A stretch of DNA of 39,814 nucleotides from Victivallales bacterium (GTDB lineage Bacteria > Verrucomicrobiota > Lentisphaeria > Oligosphaerales > Oligosphaeraceae). Numbering within the stretch: position 1 is the stretch's first letter; each line of letters starts with the position of its first letter. The position numbers and the translations under genes are program-made. Location: NCBI GenBank assembly GCA_017431255.1, contig JAFRLI010000185.1, positions 1-39,814 on the forward strand. The letters are read 5' to 3'. Below, one piece after another: positions 24,792-33,123 of this stretch. The notes beneath the pieces were generated by a model, which was not told the origin of the DNA, searched no databases, and saw nothing but the letters and a program-made list of their open reading frames with translations.

Positions 24792-24814
24792 CTTCCAACC
24801 GTTTCTTGAAACAT

Positions 24815-24850
24815 ACAGGGCCCGCAAGACGTCTTGCGGGCCCTGTTTTT
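24815..24850 (+). terminator. Intrinsic terminator of the rpsB-frr unit
   Basis: A perfect 32-bp palindrome (arms 24815-24830 and 24831-24846, GC-rich) is followed directly by TTTT. It lies between frr and the convergent glycosidase gene, so it should stop + strand transcription and may also act on the opposing transcript. Confidence 0.88.
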
Positions 24851-24866
24851 GAGTAAAGGAGCGTGG

Positions 24867-26465
24867 TTAGATTCCCTGGATGGTGAAGTTTCGGATTTCC
24901 GCGTTAACGTTGAGTTGTTTCCAGAAGAAGATAACGACACTGAGGGCGGATTCGTCGGCTGGGACGGTGAGTTCAAGGGTGACGCTCTGCCACTTGTCGG
25001 AAAGTTTTGTGACAGGAAAGTCGGTGCGTTTGAGAACCTTGCCGTAGGTCATGGCGGAAAGGTTGCCCGTACCACGTGCCTCGAAGGACAGCCGATAACG
25101 GACGCCCGGGGTGAAGGGAATATTGCTTGCTTGGATTCCTGCGCCGCCCTTGTTGTCGAGGGATTGAATGGTCGCGATTTCTCCAGAAGTGACTTTGGCG
25201 TCCTGGAACTTGGCAGTGAGGAGTTTTTGGATGGAGTGCTTTTGGGTATCGGCGCAGAGGGTGAGATCACCGTACTTTGAGGTGGCCTTGGGGCCACCGA
25301 TGCCGTCGGCCCATCGGAGATATCCATCGCGTCCCTTGCCATCGTTGTTGTTGACGAGGAGGGAGAAACGGAGCGGGATGTTCTTCTTGCAGATGAAGGG
25401 GAAGAGGTCGCCCTCGGAGACATGGATGTCGTAGGAGGTGGTGGTTCCGTTGCGGGTGACCTTGACGGTGCTCTTCGTGAGGGGGACGTTTGCCTCGGAG
25501 TAGTCGGCGGGGAGGTCGCCCTTGAGGCGCGGGGTGAATGTCTTGTAGATGATTTCGCGAGGACCGGCTGCGAACTCGATACGGTCGTCGGGATAGCCTT
25601 GTCCGACGCCGTCGAGCGCGAACTGGACACTGTCGCATTCCCAGAACTTCAAACCGTCGCATTTGTCGAAATGGACCTTGTCCTTGACGTCGATGTGCAG
25701 ATCGATGCCCTTGGTGTGGTAGGAGACGGTGAAGGAGGCGTCCAGGCCGTCCTGCATAGGACGAGAGTTGCAGGCTTCGTAAGTGAGGTTGGAGATGGGA
25801 ACGGAAGGCTGTCCCGGTGATGTGTATTTTGCGCGGACAAGATGCTGCAAGACGGGGCGAGAGCGGCGATAGTCCACAAAATCGTCATATCGGTTTTTCT
25901 GGGGGAAGGCCTCGGGGACGATTCCCTTTGCAAAATAGACCATTCGCGGGCGGAGCGCAGCCGTATCGACGGGGCGTCCCTGCCAGTCAATGAGCGTGGC
26001 TCCCTGCAGAGCCTTGACCAGCTCAGGATCCACAATGAACTTCTGTGTTTTATCCATAGCCCAGAACATCGCGAGAGTGCCATTTGGGGTGCGGAAAAGG
26101 GAAGCAAACTGATCACTCTCCTTGGGACCAAAACGGTAGTTGCCGAGCCGCTCCACCTTGCCCGGGAGGAGGTCGACGGCATTTCGCAGGGCGAGCGCGG
26201 CTTCGCGAGGTTCAATCCAAGGTTTCGAACGGAAGATGCCCAGAATCTGCTGGATTCCTGGTGCTTTGGCGAAGAATTGCACGGTTTCGGGAATCCAGGA
26301 ATCGGCAACCATGCCGAAGCCAGTGACGCGCGAATGACCCGCTTGGATAAGGTCGGCGAGGCCAACAAGCATCCGGAAAGTGACCTCCTGCTCCGTGGGA
26401 ATTTCGGGAGCACTGCAGTTGTAGAGGACGGTGTGCCATTCCCCTTCCAGGTACGGCTTGGACTT
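24867..26465 (-). pseudogene. C-terminal part of amber-interrupted secreted glycosidase
   Basis: This is the in-frame continuation after the TAG at 26466-26468; the first ATG is at 26372, but the frame is open from 26465. It opens with KSKPYLEGEWHTVLYNC, which looks like the strand carrying the GH-A nucleophile (E490 or E492 in full-frame numbering). The end of the barrel follows, then a CBM9-like domain (GLKFWECDSVQFALDG, RIEFAAG) and a terminal carbohydrate-binding-type beta sandwich (YRLSFEARGTGN...VTLELTVP). No ribosome-binding site is visible before the internal ATG. Alone it would lack a signal peptide and half the catalytic domain. Confidence 0.8.
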
Positions 26466-26468
26466 CTA
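26466..26468 (-). other. In-frame amber codon inside glycosidase gene
   Basis: TAG at codon 483, in the lysine-rich context K-N-K-stop-K-S-K. The flanking codons are AAA and AAG, so a single AAG-to-TAG or CAG-to-TAG change would create it. Other genes here end in TAG (tsf, btuR-type gene at 6815), so general amber recoding is unlikely. Confidence 0.9.
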
Positions 26469-27914
26469 TTTATTCTTTTGCTCGACGATGCGGTAGGGTG
26501 TGAGGAGAAGCCCGCAGTGGGTCTCCACCACGTCCAGATATTGCTGACCGCCCTTCTGCAGGAACTCGTCATAGAAGTTCATATACGGCCCGCCACCAAG
26601 CCCACCCAGGACGATGGATACATTGGGATTGGCCTCCTTGGCCCCCGTGTAGCCTTCCTTCATCAGTTCGACGAAGCGGTCCACGGTCGATTCCTTCCAG
26701 AAGATGCTGCCGCCGCGAACGTTGGGCTCGTTCCAGAGTTCCAGCAACGCCATTTCAGGATAGCGCTTGACGAAGGCGTTGATATAGTTGTGCCAAGCTT
26801 TCAAATCTTTTGGCGAATAATACTGGTATTGACTATCTTTCGGACTCATGGAATTCCATCGCGGGGTGCCGAGAGTGTTGAAAAGGATATTCTTCATCGG
26901 GAGACCGTTGCGTTTGGCGGCGGCGATGGCTTCGTCGACGATCCGCCAGTCATATTTTCCGGGTTCCCTTTCGATGTCATCCCAGCGGAACCAGTGGAAT
27001 CGCACGAATTGGTCCATATGCAGGGCGCGGATCAGTGCGAACTGCTGATCCATGGTAGGGGTGCCATATGAAAGCGCATTTTCAACTGTCTTAGGACTGA
27101 TATTGTAGCCAAACATATTCGGGACACGCTTCGAGCCGGCGGGTGTAATGCCGAACCCGATGCGGTCGCGCGTGTATACCATCTTCGTCTTGCGGAAGAT
27201 TCCCCGGCTTTCGTGGCGGAAATCGCAGATGTACAGGTTTCCTACGACGGGCTCGACTTTGCCGCTTGCGTCCAGCCAGGAGAACTTCGCCTGGTAGAAC
27301 CCGGGAAGAGTAGGACAGAACTTCCATTTTGCACCCTTGGCATCGATGGTAGCGACGGGTTTGCCATCAAGGTCGAAGACTTCCCCTCGAATGCCGGTCT
27401 TGCCTTCGGGGAGTACCGCAGTGAAGGAGGCACCGGTTTCGTATTCGAAGATGCCGCCGTAGTTGTCCGGGAAGACGAAATAGAACCAGGAGAGTTTCGA
27501 GTTGAGGATGGTGATTCTGGAGTCCCCTTGGATTTTGCGATCGTTGATGGCGGAAATCCTGTAACGCAGGGAGACGGCTTTTTCGGGATAGACTTGCGGC
27601 AACGCCTGCACTGCGTGAAAGTCTTTCTTGCCCCAGGTGTCTTCGACCGGATAGTGCAGCGGCGGGCGCATAAGAAAATCCTCTCCAATCTTCTTGCCGT
27701 CCTTGTCCAGGAACTGCAAGAACACGAAAGCCTGCTGCGGACCGTGGCAGATGTACTCGAAATGCACCTCCAGACCAGGTCGCGACGACGGAATCGCATA
27801 CGTCTGCGACCACCAGGTGGGATTCATTCCCGGCTTGTCCGACAATTCAACCGGCTCCGCCAATGCCACCATGCACAACATTACAAAACTCAATGCACAT
27901 GCCAATCTCTTCAT
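26466..27914 (-). CDS. N-terminal part of secreted GH-A (GH39/GH5-like) glycosidase, ends at in-frame TAG
   Basis: 482 residues ending at an amber codon. Signal peptide 1-19 (MKRLACALSFVMLCMVALA), start set by AAGGAG seven bases upstream. Residues about 20-260 are beta domains. A TIM barrel begins at about 285 (MDQQFALIRALHMDQFVRFHWFRWDD) and carries the acid/base E396 in LLELWNEPN. The frame stops in VEQKNK before the strand expected to bear the nucleophile, and resumes in the same frame immediately after. Full frame: 1,015 sense codons. As it stands the product would be inactive unless the TAG is read through. Confidence 0.85.
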   Translation of the reverse strand: MKRLACALSFVMLCMVALAEPVELSDKPGMNPTWWSQTYAIPSSRPGLEVHFEYICHGPQQAFVFLQFLDKDGKKIGEDFLMRPPLHYPVEDTWGKKDFHAVQALPQVYPEKAVSLRYRISAINDRKIQGDSRITILNSKLSWFYFVFPDNYGGIFEYETGASFTAVLPEGKTGIRGEVFDLDGKPVATIDAKGAKWKFCPTLPGFYQAKFSWLDASGKVEPVVGNLYICDFRHESRGIFRKTKMVYTRDRIGFGITPAGSKRVPNMFGYNISPKTVENALSYGTPTMDQQFALIRALHMDQFVRFHWFRWDDIEREPGKYDWRIVDEAIAAAKRNGLPMKNILFNTLGTPRWNSMSPKDSQYQYYSPKDLKAWHNYINAFVKRYPEMALLELWNEPNVRGGSIFWKESTVDRFVELMKEGYTGAKEANPNVSIVLGGLGGGPYMNFYDEFLQKGGQQYLDVVETHCGLLLTPYRIVEQKNK

Positions 27915-27971
27915 GATGTATCTCCTTGCTAGGAATCACAACACAATAACTCAAGTTCCATTCATCCTATG

Positions 27972-28000
27972 AATATACCCTATCTTTGGAAATTATTCAA
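27972..28000 (-). promoter_or_regulatory. Predicted promoter of the 27914 glycosidase gene
   Basis: On the minus strand: TTGAAT (28000-27995), a 17-bp spacer, then TATATT (27977-27972), 58 bp before the ATG. The bases preceding the -10 (AGATAGGG) resemble those before the rpsB -10 (AGATGGGT). Confidence 0.55.
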
Positions 28001-28121
28001 TTTCTGGCAAGTAACTTTTTTGCATAACTTCCCAAAACTTCCTGCAAGGGGTCATGATTGCCAGGGAATAGGAGCCGCTCTGTCACCGCCCAACCGCCTT
28101 CGCGCCACCGTAAAGGAGCCT

Positions 28122-28146
28122 GGGATGAGAGTTTTGCAATTTTCTC
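28122..28146 (+). repeat. Palindromic element, copy E (right terminus)
   Basis: GGGATGAGAGTTTTGCAATTTTCTC matches the right end of copies B and D. Upstream bases (CAACCGCC at 28091-28098) are only loosely similar to the element, so this is a remnant. Confidence 0.6.
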
Positions 28147-28193
28147 CATCCCCAAATCCGTTCCAACAGGACAAAACAATCCGAAGTCGTGAT

Positions 28194-28221
28194 TTGAAAT
28201 CAGCGATTTTTCTAGTAAAGT
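28194..28221 (+). promoter_or_regulatory. Predicted promoter of the orn-dapF operon
   Basis: TTGAAA (28194-28199), a 16-bp spacer and TAAAGT (28216-28221) form a good sigma-70-type promoter. The leader to orn would be about 260 nt and would contain all of repeat copy F. Confidence 0.5.
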
Positions 28222-28279
28222 AACTAATGAAGAAAAAAGCAGGCCCCCCGGGTTTTGTCTCCTTCCGTCTTTGTCAATG

Positions 28280-28469
28280 GAGATAATTGCAAAACTCTTT
28301 TGAAGTTCTCAGAACACACATAATACACACACCTGTTTGTCCGCGCCACGCACGGCCAAACACTTGAAATAAAACAAAATACAAAGTGCAAGCCGCTGCG
28401 AAGCGGCGGATTGCCTTCTGTGTATTCTGTGTGTTCTGTGGACTCAAAAATGAGTTTTGCAACTACCTC
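28280..28469 (+). repeat. Composite nested palindromic element, copy F
   Basis: The 190-bp element has the family termini GAGATAATTGCAAAACTC (28280-28297) and GAGTTTTGCAACTACCTC (28452-28469), but a different interior. Inside is a 19-bp inverted repeat (AGAACACACATAATACACA at 28311-28329; its partner at 28419-28437, 18/19 match). At the centre is the hairpin GCCGCT-GCGA-AGCGGC (28392-28407). Three nested palindromes thus share one axis. It lies 20 bp before the orn start. Confidence 0.85.
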
Positions 28470-28488
28470 AATAAAATCCCTTTTCCCC

Positions 28489-29028
28489 ATGCAAAACGAA
28501 AACCATCTCATCTGGATAGACATGGAAATGACGGGACTCAATCCCGAAACCGATTCCATCCTCGAAATCGCCACTCTCATCACCGACAATGATTTGCGCA
28601 TTGTCGCGGAGGGTCCCGTCCTCGCAGTTCACCAGTCCGACGAAGTGCTTGCCTCGATGAACGAATGGTGCATCGAGCATCACACCGCCTCGGGGCTGGT
28701 CGACCGCGTGCGCGAATCGCGAATCGACACGGCGCAGGCGGAGGCACTCACGCTTGACTTCGTGAAGCAATGGGTTCCCGAAAAGAAGAGTCCGTTGTGC
28801 GGCAACAGCGTCGGCCAGGACCGTCGATTCCTGTACAAATACATGCCTGCGCTGCAGTCCTACCTGCACTATCGCACGTTGGATGTCTCGACTGTGAAAA
28901 TCCTGGCGCAGCGGTGGTTCCCCACCCTGCCCCCGTTCGAGAAAAAGGAGTGTCACCTCGCCCTGGATGACATCCGCGAATCCATCGCCGAACTCGCATA
29001 CTACCGCAAGCACTTATTCCATCTTTAG
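28489..29028 (+). CDS. orn: Oligoribonuclease
   Basis: 179 residues from the ATG at 28489; upstream in-frame codons fall within the repeat element. It is a DEDDh 3'-to-5' exonuclease that degrades two-to-five-nucleotide RNAs. D11 and E13 (WIDMEMTGL), [15 protein letters not shown], the [11 protein letters not shown] aspartate and the H/D of [13 protein letters not shown] are present. The length matches the family. There is no clear ribosome-binding site in the pyrimidine-rich CCCTTTTCCCC before the start. dapF begins 3 nt after its stop. Confidence 0.95.
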   Translation: MQNENHLIWIDMEMTGLNPETDSILEIATLITDNDLRIVAEGPVLAVHQSDEVLASMNEWCIEHHTASGLVDRVRESRIDTAQAEALTLDFVKQWVPEKKSPLCGNSVGQDRRFLYKYMPALQSYLHYRTLDVSTVKILAQRWFPTLPPFEKKECHLALDDIRESIAELAYYRKHLFHL

Positions 29029-29031
29029 AGA

Positions 29032-29922
29032 ATGACCCACCTCCGCAAATACCACGGTCTCGGCAACGACTACCTCGTCCTGGACGCCTCCGAACTTTCC
29101 GGGCGTACCCTCCCCCCGGATTCCATCCGCCTCCTCTGCGCCCCACACTACGGCGCCGGTTCCGACGGAATCCTCACGGGTCCCTTCCTCCCAGGCTCCC
29201 CCGACTACCAGGACATCACCTCGCGTGCCGGCATCACTACCCCCTGCCTCTGCGCCTTCCGAATCTGGAACCCTGACGCCTCCGAAGCAGAAAAATCAGG
29301 CAACGGCGTCCGCATCTTCGCACGATACCTCTTTGACCAGGGCCTCGTCCGCAAAAACAAGGAGTTTGCGCTGGCGACGCTCGGCGGCGTGGTCCGCGTC
29401 ACCATCCTCGACCCAGACAGTGCCATTCGTGCCGACATGGGGCACGCACGCTTCCAATCCCCGGATTTTCCCGTGGAAGGGACTCCTCATGACGCTCTGA
29501 AGGAGCATATAGAAGTCAACGGACGCGGATTCCGCTTCTGCGCGGTCTCCGTCGGCAACCCGCACTGTGTCGTGCTCGGGGAACGTCCCACGCCCGAACT
29601 GGCGCATACGTACGGTCCCTGTCTGGAAACGCATCCACGCTTCCCGAACCGCATCAACGTGCAATTCCTCGAGGTTCTGGGCGAACACGACATCCGCATC
29701 GAAATCTGGGAACGCGGCGCAGGATACACCCTCGCGTCAGGAACCAGTTCCTCCGCCTGCGCCGCCGCGGCCGTCCGCCTCGGGCTCTGCCAATCCCCTG
29801 TGAGCGTACATGCGCCTGGCGGCGTCCTGCAAGTCGAAGTCGCCCCCGATTGGAACATCACCCTGACGGGTCCCGTCGCCCCCGTCTATGACCTCATCTG
29901 GCGAGGGAAACCGCTTTTCTAA
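29032..29922 (+). CDS. dapF: Diaminopimelate epimerase-like protein lacking both canonical cysteines
   Basis: 296 residues of the DapF fold, which interconverts LL- and meso-diaminopimelate for lysine and peptidoglycan. KYHGLGNDYLVLD opens the protein. The first active-site motif reads NPDASEAEKSGNGVRIFARYL, with S89 where E. coli has the catalytic Cys of CGNG. The second reads WERGAGYTLASGTSSSACAAA, with S236 where the second Cys of ACGSG should be; C243 lies seven residues on. I recall the SGNG/ASG variant from a divergent DapF-like clade, but activity and substrate are not proven. It lies between orn and a phosphatase gene in one operon. Confidence 0.85.
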   Translation: MTHLRKYHGLGNDYLVLDASELSGRTLPPDSIRLLCAPHYGAGSDGILTGPFLPGSPDYQDITSRAGITTPCLCAFRIWNPDASEAEKSGNGVRIFARYLFDQGLVRKNKEFALATLGGVVRVTILDPDSAIRADMGHARFQSPDFPVEGTPHDALKEHIEVNGRGFRFCAVSVGNPHCVVLGERPTPELAHTYGPCLETHPRFPNRINVQFLEVLGEHDIRIEIWERGAGYTLASGTSSSACAAAAVRLGLCQSPVSVHAPGGVLQVEVAPDWNITLTGPVAPVYDLIWRGKPLF

Positions 29923-29936
29923 AGGACGAAACCGCA

Positions 29937-30767
29937 ATGGAATGGAACTGCAAAAACATCTCCGAACTCCTGCATCAGTCCGCTATGAATGTGTTCGCAC
30001 ATCGCGACGAGGCTTCCTGGGACCTCAAGGACGACGGCTCCCTCGTCACCAAAGTCGATACCAGCAACGAACAATTCCTACGAGAAAATCTGACTGCCGA
30101 CGGCTCTTTCTTTCTCGGCGAAGAAACCATCTACCAACTCGGTGAAGCATATGTCCGAAAGGCTCTCGCAGGAACGACTTATGTCGTCGATCCCATTGAC
30201 GGCACGGCCCCCTTCGCGCACCGTTGGCCGACCTGGGCCATCTCCGTCGGCAAAATGGTCTCTGGCACTCTGGTGGATGGCGCTGTCATTCTGCCTGACT
30301 TCGACGAATGCCTCATGACCGAAGGTCCCCGCGTCCTCCTCGCGCATGGAATCCGCAAACCGTCCAATTCTTGGCAATGGCAGGAACTGACACCACCTCC
30401 CAACACCTGGTCTCCGGGAGGCATGATTATCACGGGACAGGACTACACCAAAAAACACACCTTTGACATCCCGAACCCCGTTTTTGCACCCGGCTCCGCC
30501 GTACAGTCCTTGTCAGGCATCCTCACCCGTCGTGCCATCGCCTACATCGGTCACATGAAACTCTGGGACATCGCCGGCATTCTTCCCATGCTCGAACGCC
30601 TCGGCATTCAAACCATCCTTTTCGACGGCACCCCCGTCACCACAAAACTCTCCTCCAAGTGCTTCGTGATGGATCTTTCGTCTAAAAAATGCTGGCATCT
30701 CACGCAGTCCATTCTCTGCGCCATGCCCGAAGTCTGCAAACAGCTCATCCCCATCCTCCAAAAATGA
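29937..30767 (+). CDS. Inositol-monophosphatase-family phosphatase
   Basis: 276 residues of the Li+-sensitive, Mg2+-dependent phosphatase family. The metal ligands appear in order: GEET (near residue 60), the signature VDPIDGTAPF (near 84-93) and WDIAGILPML (near 210-219). Members hydrolyse inositol phosphate, histidinol phosphate, fructose bisphosphate or 3'-phosphoadenosine phosphate. The last would fit next to orn because both clear nucleotide by-products, but nothing in the sequence proves it. AAAGGA precedes the ATG; the stop overlaps the lipoprotein start. Confidence 0.88.
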   Translation: MEWNCKNISELLHQSAMNVFAHRDEASWDLKDDGSLVTKVDTSNEQFLRENLTADGSFFLGEETIYQLGEAYVRKALAGTTYVVDPIDGTAPFAHRWPTWAISVGKMVSGTLVDGAVILPDFDECLMTEGPRVLLAHGIRKPSNSWQWQELTPPPNTWSPGGMIITGQDYTKKHTFDIPNPVFAPGSAVQSLSGILTRRAIAYIGHMKLWDIAGILPMLERLGIQTILFDGTPVTTKLSSKCFVMDLSSKKCWHLTQSILCAMPEVCKQLIPILQK

Positions 30768-31249
30768 GACACGCACTCCTCGCACTCGCCTGCCTTGCAG
30801 TTTTTCTAACCTCTTGCGACAACGATTCCTCCGCCAAGTCCCACTACCAACGTGGCCTCGACCTTGTCGGACAGGATTCCCGTGCCGCCACCCGACAGTT
30901 CCTCCTCGCCATTGGACGCGACCGCGACGCTGCACTCGCACACTATCAACTCGCCATACTCTATGACCAGGACCCGCAGCAGGCCCCCTTCGTCGTCTGG
31001 AATCTCCAACAGTATTTAGTTCTCAAACCCGACGCAGAGAACCGCGAAGAAACTCTCCAGTGGCTCACTCGCGCAGAAAAGTCCTGCGTCGCCGTTCTTT
31101 CCAAAAAGTCAGGAGCCACCCAACTTCAAGAGTTCCAAGTTCGCCTCAAACTCCTCGAAGAACACGCTCTCCGCCAAAAACAGTGGATTTCCGACCTCTC
31201 ACGCGAAAACATCGAACTGCGACGCAAACTCGCCGAGGTCTCCAAATAG
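30764..31249 (+). CDS. Small TPR-like lipoprotein
   Basis: 161 residues from the ATG that overlaps the phosphatase stop (ATGA). Residues 1-17 are a lipoprotein signal with lipobox LTSC, so C18 is the lipidated residue. The mature part contains TPR-like helices (SHYQRGLDLV, AATRQFLLAIGRDRDAALAHYQLAILY, VVWNLQQYLVLKPDAENRE). It ends in a probable coiled coil (LLEEHALRQKQWISDLSRENIELRRKLAEV). It is likely an envelope protein-interaction factor; no specific function is recognised. It ends 14 bp from the convergent glycosyltransferase gene. Confidence 0.8.
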   Translation: MRHALLALACLAVFLTSCDNDSSAKSHYQRGLDLVGQDSRAATRQFLLAIGRDRDAALAHYQLAILYDQDPQQAPFVVWNLQQYLVLKPDAENREETLQWLTRAEKSCVAVLSKKSGATQLQEFQVRLKLLEEHALRQKQWISDLSRENIELRRKLAEVSK

Positions 31250-31263
31250 AGTTCGGGGAATTA

Positions 31264-33117
31264 TTATTTCTTTTCCCAGTGGAGTTCCATGGCGAGTTCG
31301 CCAGAGAGTGGGACGAGACCATTGGAAGTGACGATGGAGGTGCGTCCGTAATCCACGCCCTCGTCGAGGAGAAGGATACAATGAGGGGGAATAATCCAGC
31401 GGAAAGTCGTCTGAGGGGACAGGCCAGGCAGGGAAACGCGAATGGCAAAGCCGTTACCTGAGGTCGAAATGAGATTCTCCGTGTGGAAAGGATGGCGTTG
31501 TCCATCCACTTCCAGGACTCCATCTACAGGGGCCTTTTCCTGGAAACGCACGGGAAGTTGCACGGTGCAGGCTCTCGTCAAATCCGCTGGAATCAACATT
31601 TTCTTTTCAACGATGAGGCGATCCCTGCCCGCCAGCACGTTGGTCCGTCCGGGTTCCAGGAGGGGGCCATTGTCCTGAAGAATGGTCTCGTTGGGGAAGG
31701 ACAGCAATTGGCCGTTTGGCCGTTGGAAGCGATTGACGCAAGGCAGGACGGTGTGGCACCACTGGACATACGCAAAGTCACAGAGGAACAGTGCGCCAAG
31801 AAGGCAGAGGGCAAGGACAGCCAGGCGCTGGCGGCGAACTTCTGGCGTAAATGCCTTCAAGCGCTTCGGCAGCGCAAGAAGTTCCGCCAAGCCAAAGCCA
31901 GCATAGATACAGAAGAGCGGCAAAGTGCAGATGCGGAATCGCGCCAGAATGTAGAAGAGTGCAGTCCCAAGCCAGCAAATGAGGAACATCCCGAACAGGA
32001 AGGCGTGTCCGGGACGTCGCAACCGCCGTTCGCGGAACAGTCCGAACATCGCAAGTGGTCCAAGCAGTGCAAACGGAAGCAGCCAGGGAACGCCGACAAT
32101 CCAACTGGAACGCCCTTCGTAGTCCAGGGAGACATTGTTCGCGATCTCCATCTTGTCCCAAAACAGCAGGCACTTGCGGAACTCCAAGTCCAGGAAGACG
32201 AGTGGTTCCTGGCACATCCATTTCAGGATGCGTCCCACGACGCCCACGCGCGTCTCGGGAGGCTTGCGTTCAGAATCCGCAACCCACCAGTGATAGGTCG
32301 GCGGATACAGCAGCCCACCTGCAGGTGCTTCGGGAGAGTTGCCCAGCACGAGCACCTTGTCCCCTGCTGTCGAAGCCCCCACCCAACGCCCTGCATAATG
32401 GTAGTTGCGAATCGCATACGGAAGTTGTGGAACTTCAAACAGCGCAACGAATGCAAGTGCCAGCCAGATGGTGCGCAAATGCCGTCCATTCCGCCACACC
32501 AACAACACCAGAAACACGGGGAGGAGCAGAAGTGCATTCCCGCGCGTGAGGGTCGCCGCGGAGAGTGTGAGCGCAGTCACGAGCCAGAGCCAGGCGCGGT
32601 TGCGTGTCCAACAGAGCAGCCCCAGCCAAAGCAGAAGCGCCATCCAGAAACTCTGCAACACCTCATACAGTGCAAACGGCGTGTAGAATACGTGCATTCG
32701 ACTCAAAGCCAGCAATGCGGCCGCCGCAATCCCCGCACGTCGCCCGAACAACTGCGCCCCGCAAATCCCCGCCAGCCATACCGCCGCCGTAGACGCCAGA
32801 ACATTCAGCAGCATCAACGGCCACCGCGAATCCCCTCCGAGCATTCGGCAGAAAGGAAGAATGACCGTGTAGTACAGCGGCTGGTAATCAAAATGGTCGG
32901 GCCACTGTCCCTGGCAGATTTCCTTCGCCAGACGCAAATACGTCGCCATATCCGTATCTCCAATCGGAGAAACCACGGTTGGATGGTGCGCCAGTTCCAG
33001 GCAGATTCCAAGGCGAAGTGCCAACGCCAGGAGGCAGACTGCAGCAAGCAATTGCAGAAAATGCCGTTCCAGCCAGGGAGTGTTCGATTGGGGCAGTTGT
33101 TTTGTCGAAGAAGTCAT
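31264..33117 (-). CDS. GT-C membrane glycosyltransferase (ArnT/PMT-like)
   Basis: 617 residues. The first 430 residues hold about ten or more transmembrane helices. The first loop carries the acidic motif IGDTDMATYLRLAKEI (near 52-67) and QPLYYTVILPF, as expected for GT-C enzymes using a polyprenyl-phosphate sugar donor. SRMHVFYTPFALYEVLQ and ATLTRGNALLLLP match the PMT_2 family. The last 185 residues are a soluble, beta-rich periplasmic domain. It starts 6 nt after the second giant glycosidase, so it is the last gene of that operon. The acceptor is unknown. Confidence 0.82.
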   Translation of the reverse strand: MTSSTKQLPQSNTPWLERHFLQLLAAVCLLALALRLGICLELAHHPTVVSPIGDTDMATYLRLAKEICQGQWPDHFDYQPLYYTVILPFCRMLGGDSRWPLMLLNVLASTAAVWLAGICGAQLFGRRAGIAAAALLALSRMHVFYTPFALYEVLQSFWMALLLWLGLLCWTRNRAWLWLVTALTLSAATLTRGNALLLLPVFLVLLVWRNGRHLRTIWLALAFVALFEVPQLPYAIRNYHYAGRWVGASTAGDKVLVLGNSPEAPAGGLLYPPTYHWWVADSERKPPETRVGVVGRILKWMCQEPLVFLDLEFRKCLLFWDKMEIANNVSLDYEGRSSWIVGVPWLLPFALLGPLAMFGLFRERRLRRPGHAFLFGMFLICWLGTALFYILARFRICTLPLFCIYAGFGLAELLALPKRLKAFTPEVRRQRLAVLALCLLGALFLCDFAYVQWCHTVLPCVNRFQRPNGQLLSFPNETILQDNGPLLEPGRTNVLAGRDRLIVEKKMLIPADLTRACTVQLPVRFQEKAPVDGVLEVDGQRHPFHTENLISTSGNGFAIRVSLPGLSPQTTFRWIIPPHCILLLDEGVDYGRTSIVTSNGLVPLSGELAMELHWEKK

Positions 33118-33123
33118 AGTTCG

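Noticed and set aside
26466-26468. Pyrrolysine insertion at the internal TAG
   Set aside because: No pyl genes are in the window, the protein is a secreted glycosidase and not a methylamine methyltransferase, and TAG is used as an ordinary stop nearby; kept only as a remote option.
28227-28286. 19-codon leader peptide (MKKKAGPPGF...) before orn
   Set aside because: No ribosome-binding site, no amino-acid run suggesting attenuation, and it runs into repeat copy F.
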